From positions 22,298 to 86,297 of the forward strand of contig CALXPT010000005.1 of NCBI GenBank assembly GCA_944390355.1: a DNA stretch of 64,000 bases, read 5' to 3'. The notes beneath the pieces are model-generated. The model was not told where the DNA came from. It saw only the letters and a list, made by a program, of their open reading frames with translations, and did not search any database. Origin of the DNA: an uncultured Alphaproteobacteria bacterium (lineage in GTDB: Bacteria; Pseudomonadota; Alphaproteobacteria; RF32; CAG-239). Within the stretch, counting starts at the first letter, position 1. Each line of letters starts with the position of its first letter. Position numbers and translations under genes: made by a program. Positions 1 through 9,899 of the stretch are shown here, piece after piece.

Positions 1-2609
1 TTAAAACCGCAAATATAGAGTCTGTCCTCGGCACGGGTCAAAGCCACATACAACAAGCGTCGATATTCCCTCAAACTTTTAGACTTCATATCGGCATTAA
101 TTTCTGTGCACACATCATCATAATCAGCAGCTTCCAAAGGATAAAACATCATTTCATCCCAAAGCAGCATTCCTTCTTTTTTCACCATCGGCACACCGAC
201 CGTATCGGGCATAATCACAATCGGAGCCTGCAACCCCTTGGAACCGTGAACGGTCATAATTCGCACCGAATTGGCACCACTCTGCTCCTGCTCACGTTTA
301 ACCTCGACATTATCATGGCTCATCCAATCAACAAAAGCTTGCAAACTGGGAATATATTCTTGCTCAAAAGCCAGTGTTTTGTTAATAAACTCATCAATAC
401 CGTCCGTAACTTCATCCCCCATACGTTCAACGAATTTGCGCCGCCCGTCCATTTTACCGAGAATGTAAGAATAGAGTTCGAACGGACGCACAAAATCAGC
501 CATATCCGCTAAATTTTTTAATTCGTCATAAACAGCTTTGTATTTAGGATTTTCCCCCAAACGCGTCCACAAAGGCTTATTTCTGCGACCATAACAAAGT
601 TCGATTAAATCATCATCATCAAGCCCCCACATCGGCGACTTCAAAATTTCAGCCAAAGTCAAATCATCGGTCGGCAAAAGTAAAAACTTGCCGATTCCGA
701 GCAAATCTTGAATAGCAATCTGGTCAATCAGTTTAATTTTATCAATACCGGCAATTTCAACTCCTTCCGCTTTGCAGGCACGAACAAAATCATCGGCAAA
801 ATCATTACGCCGCCGCACCAAAACCATAAAATCACCATATTGAATTGGGCGGTTTTGCGATTCCAAAATCTCGCCGCACTGCACCATATGCTTAATTTTT
901 CGGGCAATACTTTGAGCCAACCGCACACTGGCGGAATCAGTATCAACACGTTCCACGGGCGGCCGCCACGCATCATTTTTTTCACCCTCTTTAGACTCCA
1001 ATAAAGGCCAAATTTCAACTTTTCCTGCCTCTCCCATGCGAAACGGCAAATGTTTAACCGCATCTCCGGACAACACGACCCCGTCTTTGGCAATAGGGTT
1101 TTCAAAAACTTTATTGACACTTTCAAGCACTGCGGAAGTAGAACGAAAAGACACATCCAAATGCACTTCTTGAAAGTTCTCATCGGCAGACTTAAAATAT
1201 TGCCGCATAGTCTCAAATGCATCGGGGTCAGCCCCTTGAAAACTATAAATAGATTGCTTTCTGTCGCCCACGACAAACACCGTACGCTTAGCATCACCAT
1301 TGCCGATTCCGGCAAAAAATTCTTCGGTCAGGGCTTTAATAATAGCCCATTGGTCAGGTGAAGTATCTTGAGCCTCATCAATCAAAACAGCATCAATACC
1401 ACCATCGAGTTTATACATCACCCACTGAGCCACATCGGAGCTTTCCAGCAAATGCCGCGTCAACACCACCACATCTTGAAAATCCAACTTAGAATGCAAA
1501 TGCTTATAACGCATATAACCGTTAATCAACGCCAAAGCCAAGACAATGACAGCTTTTGTAGACAAGAACACCCGCAAAGAAATTCTTTTGCGCTTAAGGG
1601 AATTGATGCGCTGAGCTTCAAGTTGAATACAATCATCGACCCCGCCCCAAAAAGCCACGGCAGGTTTGCTTGCCGTTTGAATATTACCGGTTGTTTTAGC
1701 AATAAAAACACGAGCATATTGGTCAAAATCTCTGTTTTCGCCACTCAAAAAACCAGCAAGAACTGCCGCATTCTGACAATCAGTTTTCAAACCGTGGGAT
1801 AAAGCTTCCATAATTTTGCGAATATTCGCCCAATCCGTATTCTGCCAAAAAGCCTGCAGCAGTTTTTCTTCGTCATCATCAACACAAACATCAAGACGCT
1901 CAGCCAAATCGGCAATAACCTCATCAATGGAAGAATATTTTGCAAACAGACGAATGATTTTGTTTCTGTCAGCCGCAATATTCTTCATAATATCGGCAAA
2001 ACCGTCTTCCTCAACACGTTCGGTCAAATAGGCCAAAGCCTGCCCCTCAGCACTATCCGGCTCGCTTTCAATTTTGGCCAGCAGTTCACTCTGCACATCG
2101 GCAATAGCCTCCGCCGCACAGCGATCATCCAAAATAGAAAAATAAGGAGAAACCTTAGCCTCAAGAGGAAAACGGCTTAACACCCCCTGACAAAAACTAT
2201 GAATAGTCTGGATTTTCATCCCTCCCGGAGTATCCATCAACAAAGCAAAAAGCTGTCTGGCCTTATCGGTTAACGCCGTATAGTCTTTCAGATTATCAGG
2301 CAATTCACCCAACAGCTTTTTCAGCTCCTTAGCCAAAGTTTCTTCATCATCAATCGCCCACTCGCTAAGCCGCTTGGCAATACGATTGCTCATTTCGACC
2401 GCGGCCGCTTTAGTATAAGTCAAACACAAAATTTTAGCCGGCGGCACGCCATTAAGCAACAAACGCAAAACTCTGTCTGACAAAACCTTAGTTTTTCCGG
2501 TACCGGCAGAAGCCTCAACCCACACCGATTCGACAGGATTAGCCGCCCGCCGTTGTTGTGCGGTGGCAAGTTGTCCTCTTTGTTGCCGAATTTCACTAAA
2601 ATCAACCAT
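1..2609 (-). CDS. addA: AddA, helicase-nuclease subunit of AddAB (3' end outside window)
   Basis: Superfamily 1 helicase subunit of the AddAB complex, which resects double-strand breaks for RecA-dependent repair and is the alphaproteobacterial counterpart of RecBCD. The reading frame opens with an ATG at 2609 (MVDFSEIRQQ), and Walker A (EASAGTGKTKVL) follows near residue 33. The frame stays open to position 1, where the UvrD-type motif VI (LLYVALTRAEDRLYI) is just complete. About 869 codons are present; family members are about 1,100-1,200 residues, so the C-terminal nuclease domain lies outside the window. The start overlaps the last 8 bases of addB, which indicates translational coupling. 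No frameshift was noticed. Confidence 0.93.
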   Translation of the reverse strand, partial: MVDFSEIRQQRGQLATAQQRRAANPVESVWVEASAGTGKTKVLSDRVLRLLLNGVPPAKILCLTYTKAAAVEMSNRIAKRLSEWAIDDEETLAKELKKLLGELPDNLKDYTALTDKARQLFALLMDTPGGMKIQTIHSFCQGVLSRFPLEAKVSPYFSILDDRCAAEAIADVQSELLAKIESEPDSAEGQALAYLTERVEEDGFADIMKNIAADRNKIIRLFAKYSSIDEVIADLAERLDVCVDDDEEKLLQAFWQNTDWANIRKIMEALSHGLKTDCQNAAVLAGFLSGENRDFDQYARVFIAKTTGNIQTASKPAVAFWGGVDDCIQLEAQRINSLKRKRISLRVFLSTKAVIVLALALINGYMRYKHLHSKLDFQDVVVLTRHLLESSDVAQWVMYKLDGGIDAVLIDEAQDTSPDQWAIIKALTEEFFAGIGNGDAKRTVFVVGDRKQSIYSFQGADPDAFETMRQYFKSADENFQEVHLDVSFRSTSAVLESVNKVFENPIAKDGVVLSGDAVKHLPFRMGEAGKVEIWPLLESKEGEKNDAWRPPVERVDTDSASVRLAQSIARKIKHMVQCGEILESQNRPIQYGDFMVLVRRRNDFADDFVRACKAEGVEIAGIDKIKLIDQIAIQDLLGIGKFLLLPTDDLTLAEILKSPMWGLDDDDLIELCYGRRNKPLWTRLGENPKYKAVYDELKNLADMADFVRPFELYSYILGKMDGRRKFVERMGDEVTDGIDEFINKTLAFEQEYIPSLQAFVDWMSHDNVEVKREQEQSGANSVRIMTVHGSKGLQAPIVIMPDTVGVPMVKKEGMLLWDEMMFYPLEAADYDDVCTEINADMKSKSLREYRRLLYVALTRAEDRLYICGF

Positions 2610-5535
2610 TTCCGCTCCGTATTTTTTCATCATTTTTTTGAGCTTGAGAATTATTTTCCGTAACACGCCATTCTGCAACTCTGGCAAGTTGCAAATAATC
2701 CGAATACTTAGGAGCATAGTCCGGATTCGGCTGACAATAATAAGGCGTAGACTTTTTATCAAACTCTTCAACTAAGACACGAATATTATCAAACGTAGTT
2801 TGCAAAGCCTTGGGGGTATCAACTTCCCCCAAACAAACCTCACGTTCACCGAGCTTCCAATACGCCAATTTAGTAACATTTTTAGAAGGAATATCTGGAA
2901 AACCGCCCAATTGAGCAATAAGCCCTTCAATAGGCAGCTGAGGAGCATAACCGGACAACATTTCTTTTTTAGAACGTACACTTCCGGTTTTGTAATCAAC
3001 AATACCGATACCGCCATCCAAAGTTTCTTCGACACGGTCGGCTTTAGCGGTAACCTCAAAATCACCGGCAGTTGAAAGAAAGTGATAACTTCCTTTAATT
3101 TCGTTATGAACTTTTTTAATATCGGGGCGGCAAATTTCTTCCTGTTTCAACACCCAGTCAATGCTTTTAACAAAATTCGGCCACCAAAAAGCCTTCGTTT
3201 CGGTTTCAATCCCTTTTTCAAGAAAAACCTGTTCGCCTAGTTGCAGTAAAATCTCACGAGCATTAGGAGGCAGCTTAGCCGGATACATATCATTAAACCG
3301 CTGTAAGACCAAATGCGTAATATTCCCGTAATCAGCCGAATTAAGCTCTCTGTCCAAATCTTCCAAAGGAAAGAGTTTCAAAATTTTCTTAGCAAAAATA
3401 ATATAAGGGTCGCGCATTAAATCCTCAATATTGCTGGCCGAAAGGCTGCGCGGCCGTTTATCGACATCGGGCATAGGATTCGGCGGCGGCAAAGGTTGAA
3501 ACTTTTTGGGCTTTTCCAAGAAGAGAGCAGTTTGAGAAAAATAAGGATTCCCGACAGATTTTAATCCCTTGTATCCCATCGCCGTAAGCACGGTTTTCAA
3601 TCTGAGCCACCAGCGCGAGGCCACCATCGGCGTACTTTCCACACGGGCGGCACGCGCAAGCACGACCTCTTTGGCACAAAACAGCCCGCAAAAATCAAGA
3701 GCCAATACGCCGACATCTTTCTCCGGCAAAGGCAAACCGAAATCTTTTTTCATCGGCCGCGACATCCACGGGTCAGAGGACAAAGCTTTAGGCCACGCCC
3801 CTTCATTAACTTCCCCGATAATCATTAAATCAAAATGGGTTAAACGAGCCTCAATCGGACCCAAAATTTTAAGACGGGGATGAGTACCGTATTTCGGCCG
3901 TACGGTAACTTGCGCCATAAGAAATTCCAATAAGCCTAAATATTCCTCGCCCTTGATATTATCAAGCATATCGGCATATTCAAACAAATCGGCCAAAAAC
4001 TGAGCTGCGGCTTCTCCGTCTTCACCGCGCCACAAAACGGCAGCCCCGACTTTAATATCAGTTTTAGCCAACTCTTCGGCAACACGAATATGACATTCAA
4101 GCAGGGTCTTAAAATCAACACTTTCTTGAGAGAGTAACGCCGTCAAAGGCGCAATAATCTCTTGCAAAGAATTATAAACATTCAATACCTCAGCGGCCGC
4201 GTCATCGGTTTTAGAACGCAACACGAGTTTTTCATAATCGCGAACCTTGCGCCGAATAAGAGCATAAGATTCGCCCAACGCAAAATAAGGATGTTTCATC
4301 AAACTCAAAACATCAACGGCACGTTCACTTTGGCAAGCTTGAATAATCAAGCGCAAAAAACAACCGACCGGCAACAAATAAAGAGGTTTTCCGGCACTAT
4401 CGTCAACCTTAATATCCCATCGCAACAATTCGGTAGCCACGCGTCTGGCCAAATTTCTGTCCGTCGTAACGAGCGCGGCGGTTTTTTCGGGAGTTTCAAG
4501 AGATTGACGCATCATCAAAGCAATAGCGAGAGCCTCTTGGCGAATATCGGCGCATTTAAGAACCTCAACGCCATCCAAAGCCGAAGAAGAAATATTTCGA
4601 GCTTTAATATCACGCCACTTATGAGTTTCTTTCGCCGGACGCATAATTTCAGCGGCTAATTTTTCACGTTCAACATTTTTGGAAGAACAAAAATCCCTAA
4701 CCTCAAAACGAGAAATTTTTAAATAATCCAAAAGTCTTTTGAGTTCAAATTGCGGGTGAGTCTCATCAATCTGCGCATAACTTTCATCATCTAAAAACTT
4801 ATCCAAGCCGGACAAAATAACTTCACCGTTTTTCAATTCCAAAACATCTTTAACCAGCCGCCGCATAAAAGGAAAAGTAGCCGTTGTTGCCGCCACGACG
4901 ATTCGCTTGGCGGTATTAGATTTTTTCCAAACCTCGGTCTGAATTTCCAAAAGTTTAATATGACGAGAGGCGGCATCAATAACCCCCGCTTGCGACAAAT
5001 AAGCAGGCCATTTCTGAGTAATAACGGACAAGAAATCAACGGTTTGCTGCCAGTGTGAAGCATATTCTTCTGGAACAAGGGATTGCAAATTAACAAAAGA
5101 AAGTTCTTCATAAGTAACTTTATCGAGCAAGGAACACAATTCATCGGCAAGAGCACAAGCCTGACTGACAGAAAAACTTTCCAAGCCGAACTTTCCGGAT
5201 TCTTTAACAATTTTTTTAGTAAACCAAAACAAGCGATAATATTTCGAAACGGCAGGCAAAACAAGACTAAGGGTCTCAGCCGTATCAAGACCGCTAAAAA
5301 TCAATTCATCTTCTGCCACATCGCCAATCGGCATCATCTGAGGCAGCAAGGTTGGCGAAAGCCCTTGTGCGCGCACAAAAGCCTCCTTCAAAGATTGACA
5401 GGCACGACGATTCGGCAACAAAAACAACACATCGGCAAGCTCCAAAGGATTTTCGGCATAATCAGCCAAAAAGCGTTTAGCTACCTCATCAACAAAGGCA
5501 CAGCTTGCCGGAACATTAAATATCTTTTTCATCAT
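2602..5535 (-). CDS. addB: AddB, nuclease subunit of AddAB
   Basis: Second subunit of the AddAB break-repair enzyme, about 977 residues, the usual size for the alphaproteobacterial type. The N-terminus (MKKIFNVPAS...) carries the LLPNRRACQSLKEAF signature of this subfamily, in which the helicase module lacks a functional Walker A. The C-terminal region has the PD-(D/E)xK nuclease motif GIVDYKTGS followed by a conserved Gln (APQLPIEG). A longer reading from a TTG at 5571 is possible, but the tandem ATGs at 5535/5532 fit family N-termini better. No strong SD is seen before them. It is the first gene of the addB-addA pair. Confidence 0.93.
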   Translation of the reverse strand: MMKKIFNVPASCAFVDEVAKRFLADYAENPLELADVLFLLPNRRACQSLKEAFVRAQGLSPTLLPQMMPIGDVAEDELIFSGLDTAETLSLVLPAVSKYYRLFWFTKKIVKESGKFGLESFSVSQACALADELCSLLDKVTYEELSFVNLQSLVPEEYASHWQQTVDFLSVITQKWPAYLSQAGVIDAASRHIKLLEIQTEVWKKSNTAKRIVVAATTATFPFMRRLVKDVLELKNGEVILSGLDKFLDDESYAQIDETHPQFELKRLLDYLKISRFEVRDFCSSKNVEREKLAAEIMRPAKETHKWRDIKARNISSSALDGVEVLKCADIRQEALAIALMMRQSLETPEKTAALVTTDRNLARRVATELLRWDIKVDDSAGKPLYLLPVGCFLRLIIQACQSERAVDVLSLMKHPYFALGESYALIRRKVRDYEKLVLRSKTDDAAAEVLNVYNSLQEIIAPLTALLSQESVDFKTLLECHIRVAEELAKTDIKVGAAVLWRGEDGEAAAQFLADLFEYADMLDNIKGEEYLGLLEFLMAQVTVRPKYGTHPRLKILGPIEARLTHFDLMIIGEVNEGAWPKALSSDPWMSRPMKKDFGLPLPEKDVGVLALDFCGLFCAKEVVLARAARVESTPMVASRWWLRLKTVLTAMGYKGLKSVGNPYFSQTALFLEKPKKFQPLPPPNPMPDVDKRPRSLSASNIEDLMRDPYIIFAKKILKLFPLEDLDRELNSADYGNITHLVLQRFNDMYPAKLPPNAREILLQLGEQVFLEKGIETETKAFWWPNFVKSIDWVLKQEEICRPDIKKVHNEIKGSYHFLSTAGDFEVTAKADRVEETLDGGIGIVDYKTGSVRSKKEMLSGYAPQLPIEGLIAQLGGFPDIPSKNVTKLAYWKLGEREVCLGEVDTPKALQTTFDNIRVLVEEFDKKSTPYYCQPNPDYAPKYSDYLQLARVAEWRVTENNSQAQKNDEKIRSGNG

Positions 5536-5593
5536 AAGAGATGAGTTTAAAGAATGAAACGCTCCTGTCAATCATAAAAAAGCACGCTCAAAC

Positions 5594-5624
5594 AAAAAAA
5601 ACCGAACATAAAGAGCTCGGTTTT
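5594..5624 (-). terminator. Rho-independent terminator after rdgB
   Basis: Read on the minus strand, an 8-bp perfect stem (AAAACCGA / TCGGTTTT) with an 11-nt loop runs into eight T residues. It lies 25 bp after the rdgB stop and closes the glgA-rph-rdgB operon before addB. Confidence 0.85.
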
Positions 5625-5648
5625 CCCAAAAACAACCAATAATTAAAG

Positions 5649-6239
5649 TTAAAAGACCTCGGTAATAAATTTCAAAAAAGCCTTCCCGCGGTGAGAAATT
5701 TTATTTTTTTCTTCTTCTGAAAAGTTTGCAAAAGTTTTATCAAACCCATCCGGAACAAAAATCGGGTCATAACCAAAACCTTTTTTGCCGGATTTTTTAT
5801 CGGCAATATGCCCATCAACACGCCCTTCAAAAATCAAAGTTTTTCCGTTAGGATTCGCCAAAGCCAAAACACAGGCAAAATAAGCACTTCGGTCAACAGA
5901 ACCGGAATTTTTAATTTCCTCCAAAAGCAAATCCATTCCCTTATCAAAATCTCTGTCAGGAGCATATCTGGCAGAAAGAACCCCTGGGCGTCCGCCTAAA
6001 CAATTAACACACAAACCGGAATCATCGGCCAAACAAAAAAAGCCGCTCATTTTGCAAAGGGTTTCCGCTTTCAATCTGGCATTTTCTTCAAAAGTTTTGC
6101 CTGTTTCGGGAACATCGGGCATTTTAAGTTCCTCTGCCGACACCACCTCAACATTATAAGGAGCAAGCATATCTCTGATTTCTTTAACTTTTCCGAGATT
6201 ATGACTGGCAATAAGCAATTTAGTAATAACTGGTTTCAT
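5649..6239 (-). CDS. rdgB: RdgB/HAM1 XTP/dITP pyrophosphatase
   Basis: Hydrolyses non-canonical purine triphosphates (dITP, XTP) to the monophosphate, cleaning the nucleotide pool. It is 196 residues, normal for the family. The N-terminal substrate loop reads ASHNLGKVKEI. Further Ham1 motifs are FEENARLKAE, ADDSGLCVNCLGGRPG and FGYDPIFVP, and the C-terminal part ends in SHRGKAF. The start is one base after the rph stop, so the two are translated together. The rph-rdgB order is common in alphaproteobacteria. Confidence 0.95.
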   Translation of the reverse strand: MKPVITKLLIASHNLGKVKEIRDMLAPYNVEVVSAEELKMPDVPETGKTFEENARLKAETLCKMSGFFCLADDSGLCVNCLGGRPGVLSARYAPDRDFDKGMDLLLEEIKNSGSVDRSAYFACVLALANPNGKTLIFEGRVDGHIADKKSGKKGFGYDPIFVPDGFDKTFANFSEEEKNKISHRGKAFLKFITEVF

Positions 6240-6240
6240 T

Positions 6241-6954
6241 TTATAAAATCCCCAAAGCTTGTTTTTGTATTTGAATTAATTTTTGGATTCCCTTTTTAGC
6301 CAAATGCAACAAACTCAAAAATTGAGTTTCGTCAAAAGGCATCTGTTCGGCCGTTCCTTGAATTTCAACGATTTTCCCGCTTTCGGTCAGCACAAAATTT
6401 GTATCGGCCTGAGCATTTGAATCTTCCATATAATCTTCATCCAAAACCTCCTGTCCGGCACAAATCCCGCAAGACACGGCTGCCACGAACTCCCGTACCG
6501 GATTTTCAGAGAGTTTTCCGCTCTTCACCAACGATTCCAAAGCCAAATAAAGAGCCACAAACCCACCGGTAACCGAAGCGGTTCGCGTACCACCGTCAGC
6601 TTGAATAACATCACAATCAATAATAATAGAAACATGAGGCATTTTGGCTAAATCCACACCGGCGCGCAAAGCCCGCCCGATAAGCCGCTTAATTTCTTGA
6701 GAACGTCCCGAAGGCTTAAGCGTTTCGCGATTATTGCGTACCGACGTAGCTCTGGGCAGCATGGCATATTCGGCAGTAATCCAGCCCTGTTCTTTTCCCT
6801 CCAACCAAGACGGAATTTTCTCTTCCACCGTAGCGGTACAAATCACATGTGTATTTCCGCATTTAATCAAACAAGAACCCTCGGCATAAGGATTGAAATG
6901 AGGAACAATTTGCACATTCCTTAACATATCATTTCCACGATTATCCGCCCGCAT
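6241..6954 (-). CDS. rph: RNase PH
   Basis: Phosphorolytic 3'-5' exoribonuclease that trims tRNA precursors. The start at 6954 (MRADNRGNDML...) is preferred over an upstream ATG at 6975 because AAGGGAAGG lies about 6 nt before it. It gives 237 residues, matching the usual length of about 238. Family motifs include TATVEEKIPSWLEGK, GWITAEYAMLPRAT and the RSQEIKRLIGRALRAGVDL phosphate-binding segment, then DCDVIQADGGTRTASVTGG. The SD lies within the last codons of the upstream glgA. Confidence 0.95.
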   Translation of the reverse strand: MRADNRGNDMLRNVQIVPHFNPYAEGSCLIKCGNTHVICTATVEEKIPSWLEGKEQGWITAEYAMLPRATSVRNNRETLKPSGRSQEIKRLIGRALRAGVDLAKMPHVSIIIDCDVIQADGGTRTASVTGGFVALYLALESLVKSGKLSENPVREFVAAVSCGICAGQEVLDEDYMEDSNAQADTNFVLTESGKIVEIQGTAEQMPFDETQFLSLLHLAKKGIQKLIQIQKQALGIL

Positions 6955-6967
6955 AGCAAACCTTCCC

Positions 6968-9001
6968 TTAAACACCCTGGTGAAACAACCTGTAATATTG
7001 GTCTAACGCTCCTTTATTCCAACTAAAATCTTTAGCCATTGCATTTTTTTTCATAGTCGAGATTAAATCAGGATTATCATAAAATAAAGTTAAAGCATTA
7101 ACCATCATATCGGCAAAAGCCTTAACATTATTGGTCAAACGCTTTCCGGCTAGATTTCCGCCGTACACTCTGGTTTTATCAACAAAGAAAACTTCGGTAC
7201 GAAAACCATCCACACCGTTAATAATCGTATCGACCAACCCGCCGGTAGACATAGCCATCGGCAAAGCCCCTTTGGCAAAAGCCTCCATCTGAGTTAAACC
7301 GCAAGGCTCAAAACGACAGGGCATCATATAAAAATCAGCCGCTAGTTGAATAGCATAAGCAAACTCGTCTTTATAGCCGCGAAACACAAAAATCCGCTTG
7401 CCCATTTCCGGATTAAGCACGCTGACTTTATCTTTGAGTTTTTTCAAATAGTCAAAGATTTCGGCACTACCGGCCCCGCCCATCACAAAAATAGGCAAAA
7501 CGCCGCTTTCTTTTTGTTTCAAATAAGCCTGCGTTAAAATCAAGATAGCATCTGCGGCAATATCATAACCTTTTTGCTCAGCCATACGGCTTGTCGCGCA
7601 AAACACCGGCACCTTATCTGGATTTTCAATATCAAGTTTATCAAATTTATAAAATTCGAGCAACGGCAAAACTTCCTGTTTATATTTTTCATCGGTAGAA
7701 AGTTTTCCGAGGAGTTTAATAAACTCAGCTTTATTTTTGTTTTTGACATGAAGAGAATTTTCATCATAAACCGCAAAATCGGTATTTTTAAAGAATGCAT
7801 TGAGATGCTCAATTTTTGAAGCACTGGGAATAATTTTAGATTTTTCGTAACCGTTAACGATTCCCGAAAAGGTACGGTGGTCTCTTCTGATTCTGAGAAT
7901 ATCGCGAAAATCCCAACCAAACTCCACGAAACCGGAAAGTTCATCAGCATAATTTCTGGATACGGTAACGACCCTGTCAGCCAAATTAATATGCCCCGCG
8001 GCCTGATTATAGCTATCATGCACAATCAAAGAAGAAACCACACGCGGATTAAAGTTTTTAATAGCTTTTGCGTTTCGATACACAAGCTTGGCATCATAGG
8101 CAAAGAGAGAATTAAGCAATCGTCTGGTATTAGGATAATCCCACCCTTGATAACCGAGATGATGCACGATATGCACCACCGGCAGTGATAAAAGCCCATC
8201 GGCAGTCTTATCATCAAGCAAACCTTTTTGTTGCTGAGCCAACACCTCATATTTCAACAACGGAGCAAGTGCACCGCAGTGCCAATCATTAGCGATTAAC
8301 AAATTAGGCTTTTGCAAAGGGTTTTGTTTATTTTGAAACACATCTTTGAGCAAAACAAAAACGGCTTTAGAAAAGAAAGCAAAACGCTCGACCTCATTAA
8401 CGCCGTTTTCATTATAAACATAACACCCGTCTTGAGCAGAAGGATTTTCCCGATGAGGATTAATGGAAAAAAAATGTTCATTTTCAAGAAAAATATACTT
8501 TACACCGTTAACTTCGGTTGTATAGACCCCCACGCGGTAATTCACAAACTTTTCGCCTTCGGGAATAAAGACCACTTCAATCGTTGTAACTTTTTTCAAA
8601 AAGGCCGAATGCCCCTCAGAACCATAATATTCAAAAGTCTGATGATTAAAAGAAGTTTTTTTCTTTCCTGTATCACCGACATACAAAGGCGTAACGACAA
8701 CAATTTCATCCCCCTTAGCACCAAACTCATGATTATAAGTTTCGGGGAGTTCCGAGGCCACCATTCCCAGCCCGCCCATTTTCATAAAATAAGAAGTTTC
8801 GGCACTAATCATCCACGCCCGCAAACTTATAATCTCGGGCCAAGATGTGCGCCCAAAGCATTGCATTTCGGCCAAATTCTGCATTTTATGAAGATATTTA
8901 TCTTTAGGAGCTAAAAAAACCGGAGGCTTTTTTGATTTATTAAACCCGTTTTCCAACAATTTTTCACTTACAACATCAACAACTTTAGGCTTCACCGGCA
9001 T
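6968..9001 (-). CDS. glgA: Glycogen/starch synthase (GT5 family)
   Basis: Probable glucan synthase transferring glucose from a nucleotide sugar to alpha-1,4-glucan. It is 677 residues, longer than the roughly 480 of E. coli GlgA because of an N-terminal extension and insertions. The GT5 nucleotide-sugar loop appears as KMGGLGMVASELP near residue 75, with Met where the family usually has Asp (KxGGLGDV). The C-terminal domain has the diagnostic FEPCGLTQMEAFAKG and STGGLVDTI segments. An SD (GGGAG) is placed about 11 nt before the ATG. No other glycogen gene is in the window; the downstream neighbours are rph and rdgB. Donor specificity cannot be judged from sequence. Confidence 0.82.
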   Translation of the reverse strand: MPVKPKVVDVVSEKLLENGFNKSKKPPVFLAPKDKYLHKMQNLAEMQCFGRTSWPEIISLRAWMISAETSYFMKMGGLGMVASELPETYNHEFGAKGDEIVVVTPLYVGDTGKKKTSFNHQTFEYYGSEGHSAFLKKVTTIEVVFIPEGEKFVNYRVGVYTTEVNGVKYIFLENEHFFSINPHRENPSAQDGCYVYNENGVNEVERFAFFSKAVFVLLKDVFQNKQNPLQKPNLLIANDWHCGALAPLLKYEVLAQQQKGLLDDKTADGLLSLPVVHIVHHLGYQGWDYPNTRRLLNSLFAYDAKLVYRNAKAIKNFNPRVVSSLIVHDSYNQAAGHINLADRVVTVSRNYADELSGFVEFGWDFRDILRIRRDHRTFSGIVNGYEKSKIIPSASKIEHLNAFFKNTDFAVYDENSLHVKNKNKAEFIKLLGKLSTDEKYKQEVLPLLEFYKFDKLDIENPDKVPVFCATSRMAEQKGYDIAADAILILTQAYLKQKESGVLPIFVMGGAGSAEIFDYLKKLKDKVSVLNPEMGKRIFVFRGYKDEFAYAIQLAADFYMMPCRFEPCGLTQMEAFAKGALPMAMSTGGLVDTIINGVDGFRTEVFFVDKTRVYGGNLAGKRLTNNVKAFADMMVNALTLFYDNPDLISTMKKNAMAKDFSWNKGALDQYYRLFHQGV

Positions 9002-9129
9002 ATTTTTTCAAACTCCCAAAATCTCCCTAACAAACTTTGTATTAGCTCTTGACTTAAGACCATCGACAAACTAAGTTTTAATATAAGGAAAGTGAATAAT
9101 GTTGTCAAATTTTTTAGCGAGGAAAAGAC

Positions 9130-9747
9130 ATGTCTGAGCACAAGTTAGAAAGTAAAGAAGAAACCAAAGCAAACAAGCAGGAAAAAACCGCCAAAGAGAA
9201 CAAAGAGAGAGGGGAGCAAACCACCTTGGAAGATGGAATTTCCGGAGCCGAAGTTGCGGATATGAATGAAGAGATTGACGAACTTGAACAGTTGAAGGAA
9301 GAAAACAAAAAACTCAAAGAAGATTACTTGCGGGCTTACGCCGATGCGGAAAACACCAAACGCCGCTGCACCCAAGAGATTGAAAAGAACAACAAATACG
9401 CAATATCAAATTTTGCAAAAAGCCTCTTAAGCGTTGCCGACAACCTTGACCGCGCCTTAAAATCGATTCCCGAAGATAAAAAGAACGATTGCGAGCATTT
9501 GAAAAATCTTTTGACCGGCGTTGAAATGACTCAGCACGAATTAGATAAAGTTTTTGAAAAATTCGGGATAAAGAAAATGGATATAATCGGCACCAAGTTT
9601 GACCCGAACTATCATCAAGTTATACAAGAGGTTGAAGACAAAGAAAAACCCAACGGCACAATTATCAGCGAACTGCAAAGCGGCTATATGATAAACGACC
9701 GCATTTTGCGTGAGGCAATGGTTATCGTCAGCAAAGGCGGAAAATAA
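9130..9747 (+). CDS. grpE: GrpE, nucleotide exchange factor for DnaK
   Basis: Releases ADP from DnaK during the chaperone cycle. It is 205 residues. The first 55 or so are highly charged (Lys/Glu), followed by the long coiled coil (EELEQLKEENKKLKEDYLRAYADAEN) and the C-terminal beta domain with the family signature GTKFDPNYHQVIQEV. GAGG precedes the ATG. TTGACT (9049) with TAAGTT 17 bp on is a possible promoter. No CIRCE element was seen, and dnaK and hrcA are not in the window. A terminator follows directly. Confidence 0.93.
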   Translation: MSEHKLESKEETKANKQEKTAKENKERGEQTTLEDGISGAEVADMNEEIDELEQLKEENKKLKEDYLRAYADAENTKRRCTQEIEKNNKYAISNFAKSLLSVADNLDRALKSIPEDKKNDCEHLKNLLTGVEMTQHELDKVFEKFGIKKMDIIGTKFDPNYHQVIQEVEDKEKPNGTIISELQSGYMINDRILREAMVIVSKGGK

Positions 9748-9781
9748 AAATAAGAAATAAAAAAGTTTCTTTCTCCTAAAG

Positions 9782-9814
9782 CACCTGTTTGAAAAAAAAG
9801 CAGGTGTTTTTTTA
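9782..9814 (+). terminator. Terminator of grpE
   Basis: CACCTG / CAGGTG stem with a 12-13-nt A-rich loop followed by seven T residues, 35 bp after the grpE stop. Confidence 0.8.
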
Positions 9815-9846
9815 AGCATTCGCCATCGCTTCACTCAACCCAACAA

Positions 9847-9881
9847 AAAAGAGAGAAAGGCCTTCGCCAATCTCCCTTTTC
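9847..9881 (-). terminator. Terminator of the minus-strand gene at 9900
   Basis: Imperfect 15-bp hairpin around the tetraloop GAAG. On the minus strand it ends in six T residues. It lies 19 bp beyond the stop of the orphan gene at 9900 and forms a back-to-back pair with the grpE terminator. Confidence 0.65.
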
Positions 9882-9899
9882 ATAATTTTTTTCATGACC

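Noticed and set aside
5536..5571. Longer AddB from TTG at 5571
   Set aside because: Adds residues foreign to the family N-terminus and needs a TTG start; ATG at 5535/5532 gives the expected MKKIFNVPAS.
9001..9130. CIRCE or sigma-32 heat-shock promoter before grpE
   Set aside because: No inverted TTAGCACTC repeat and no CCCCAT-type -10 found; only an ordinary TTGACT with a weak -10.
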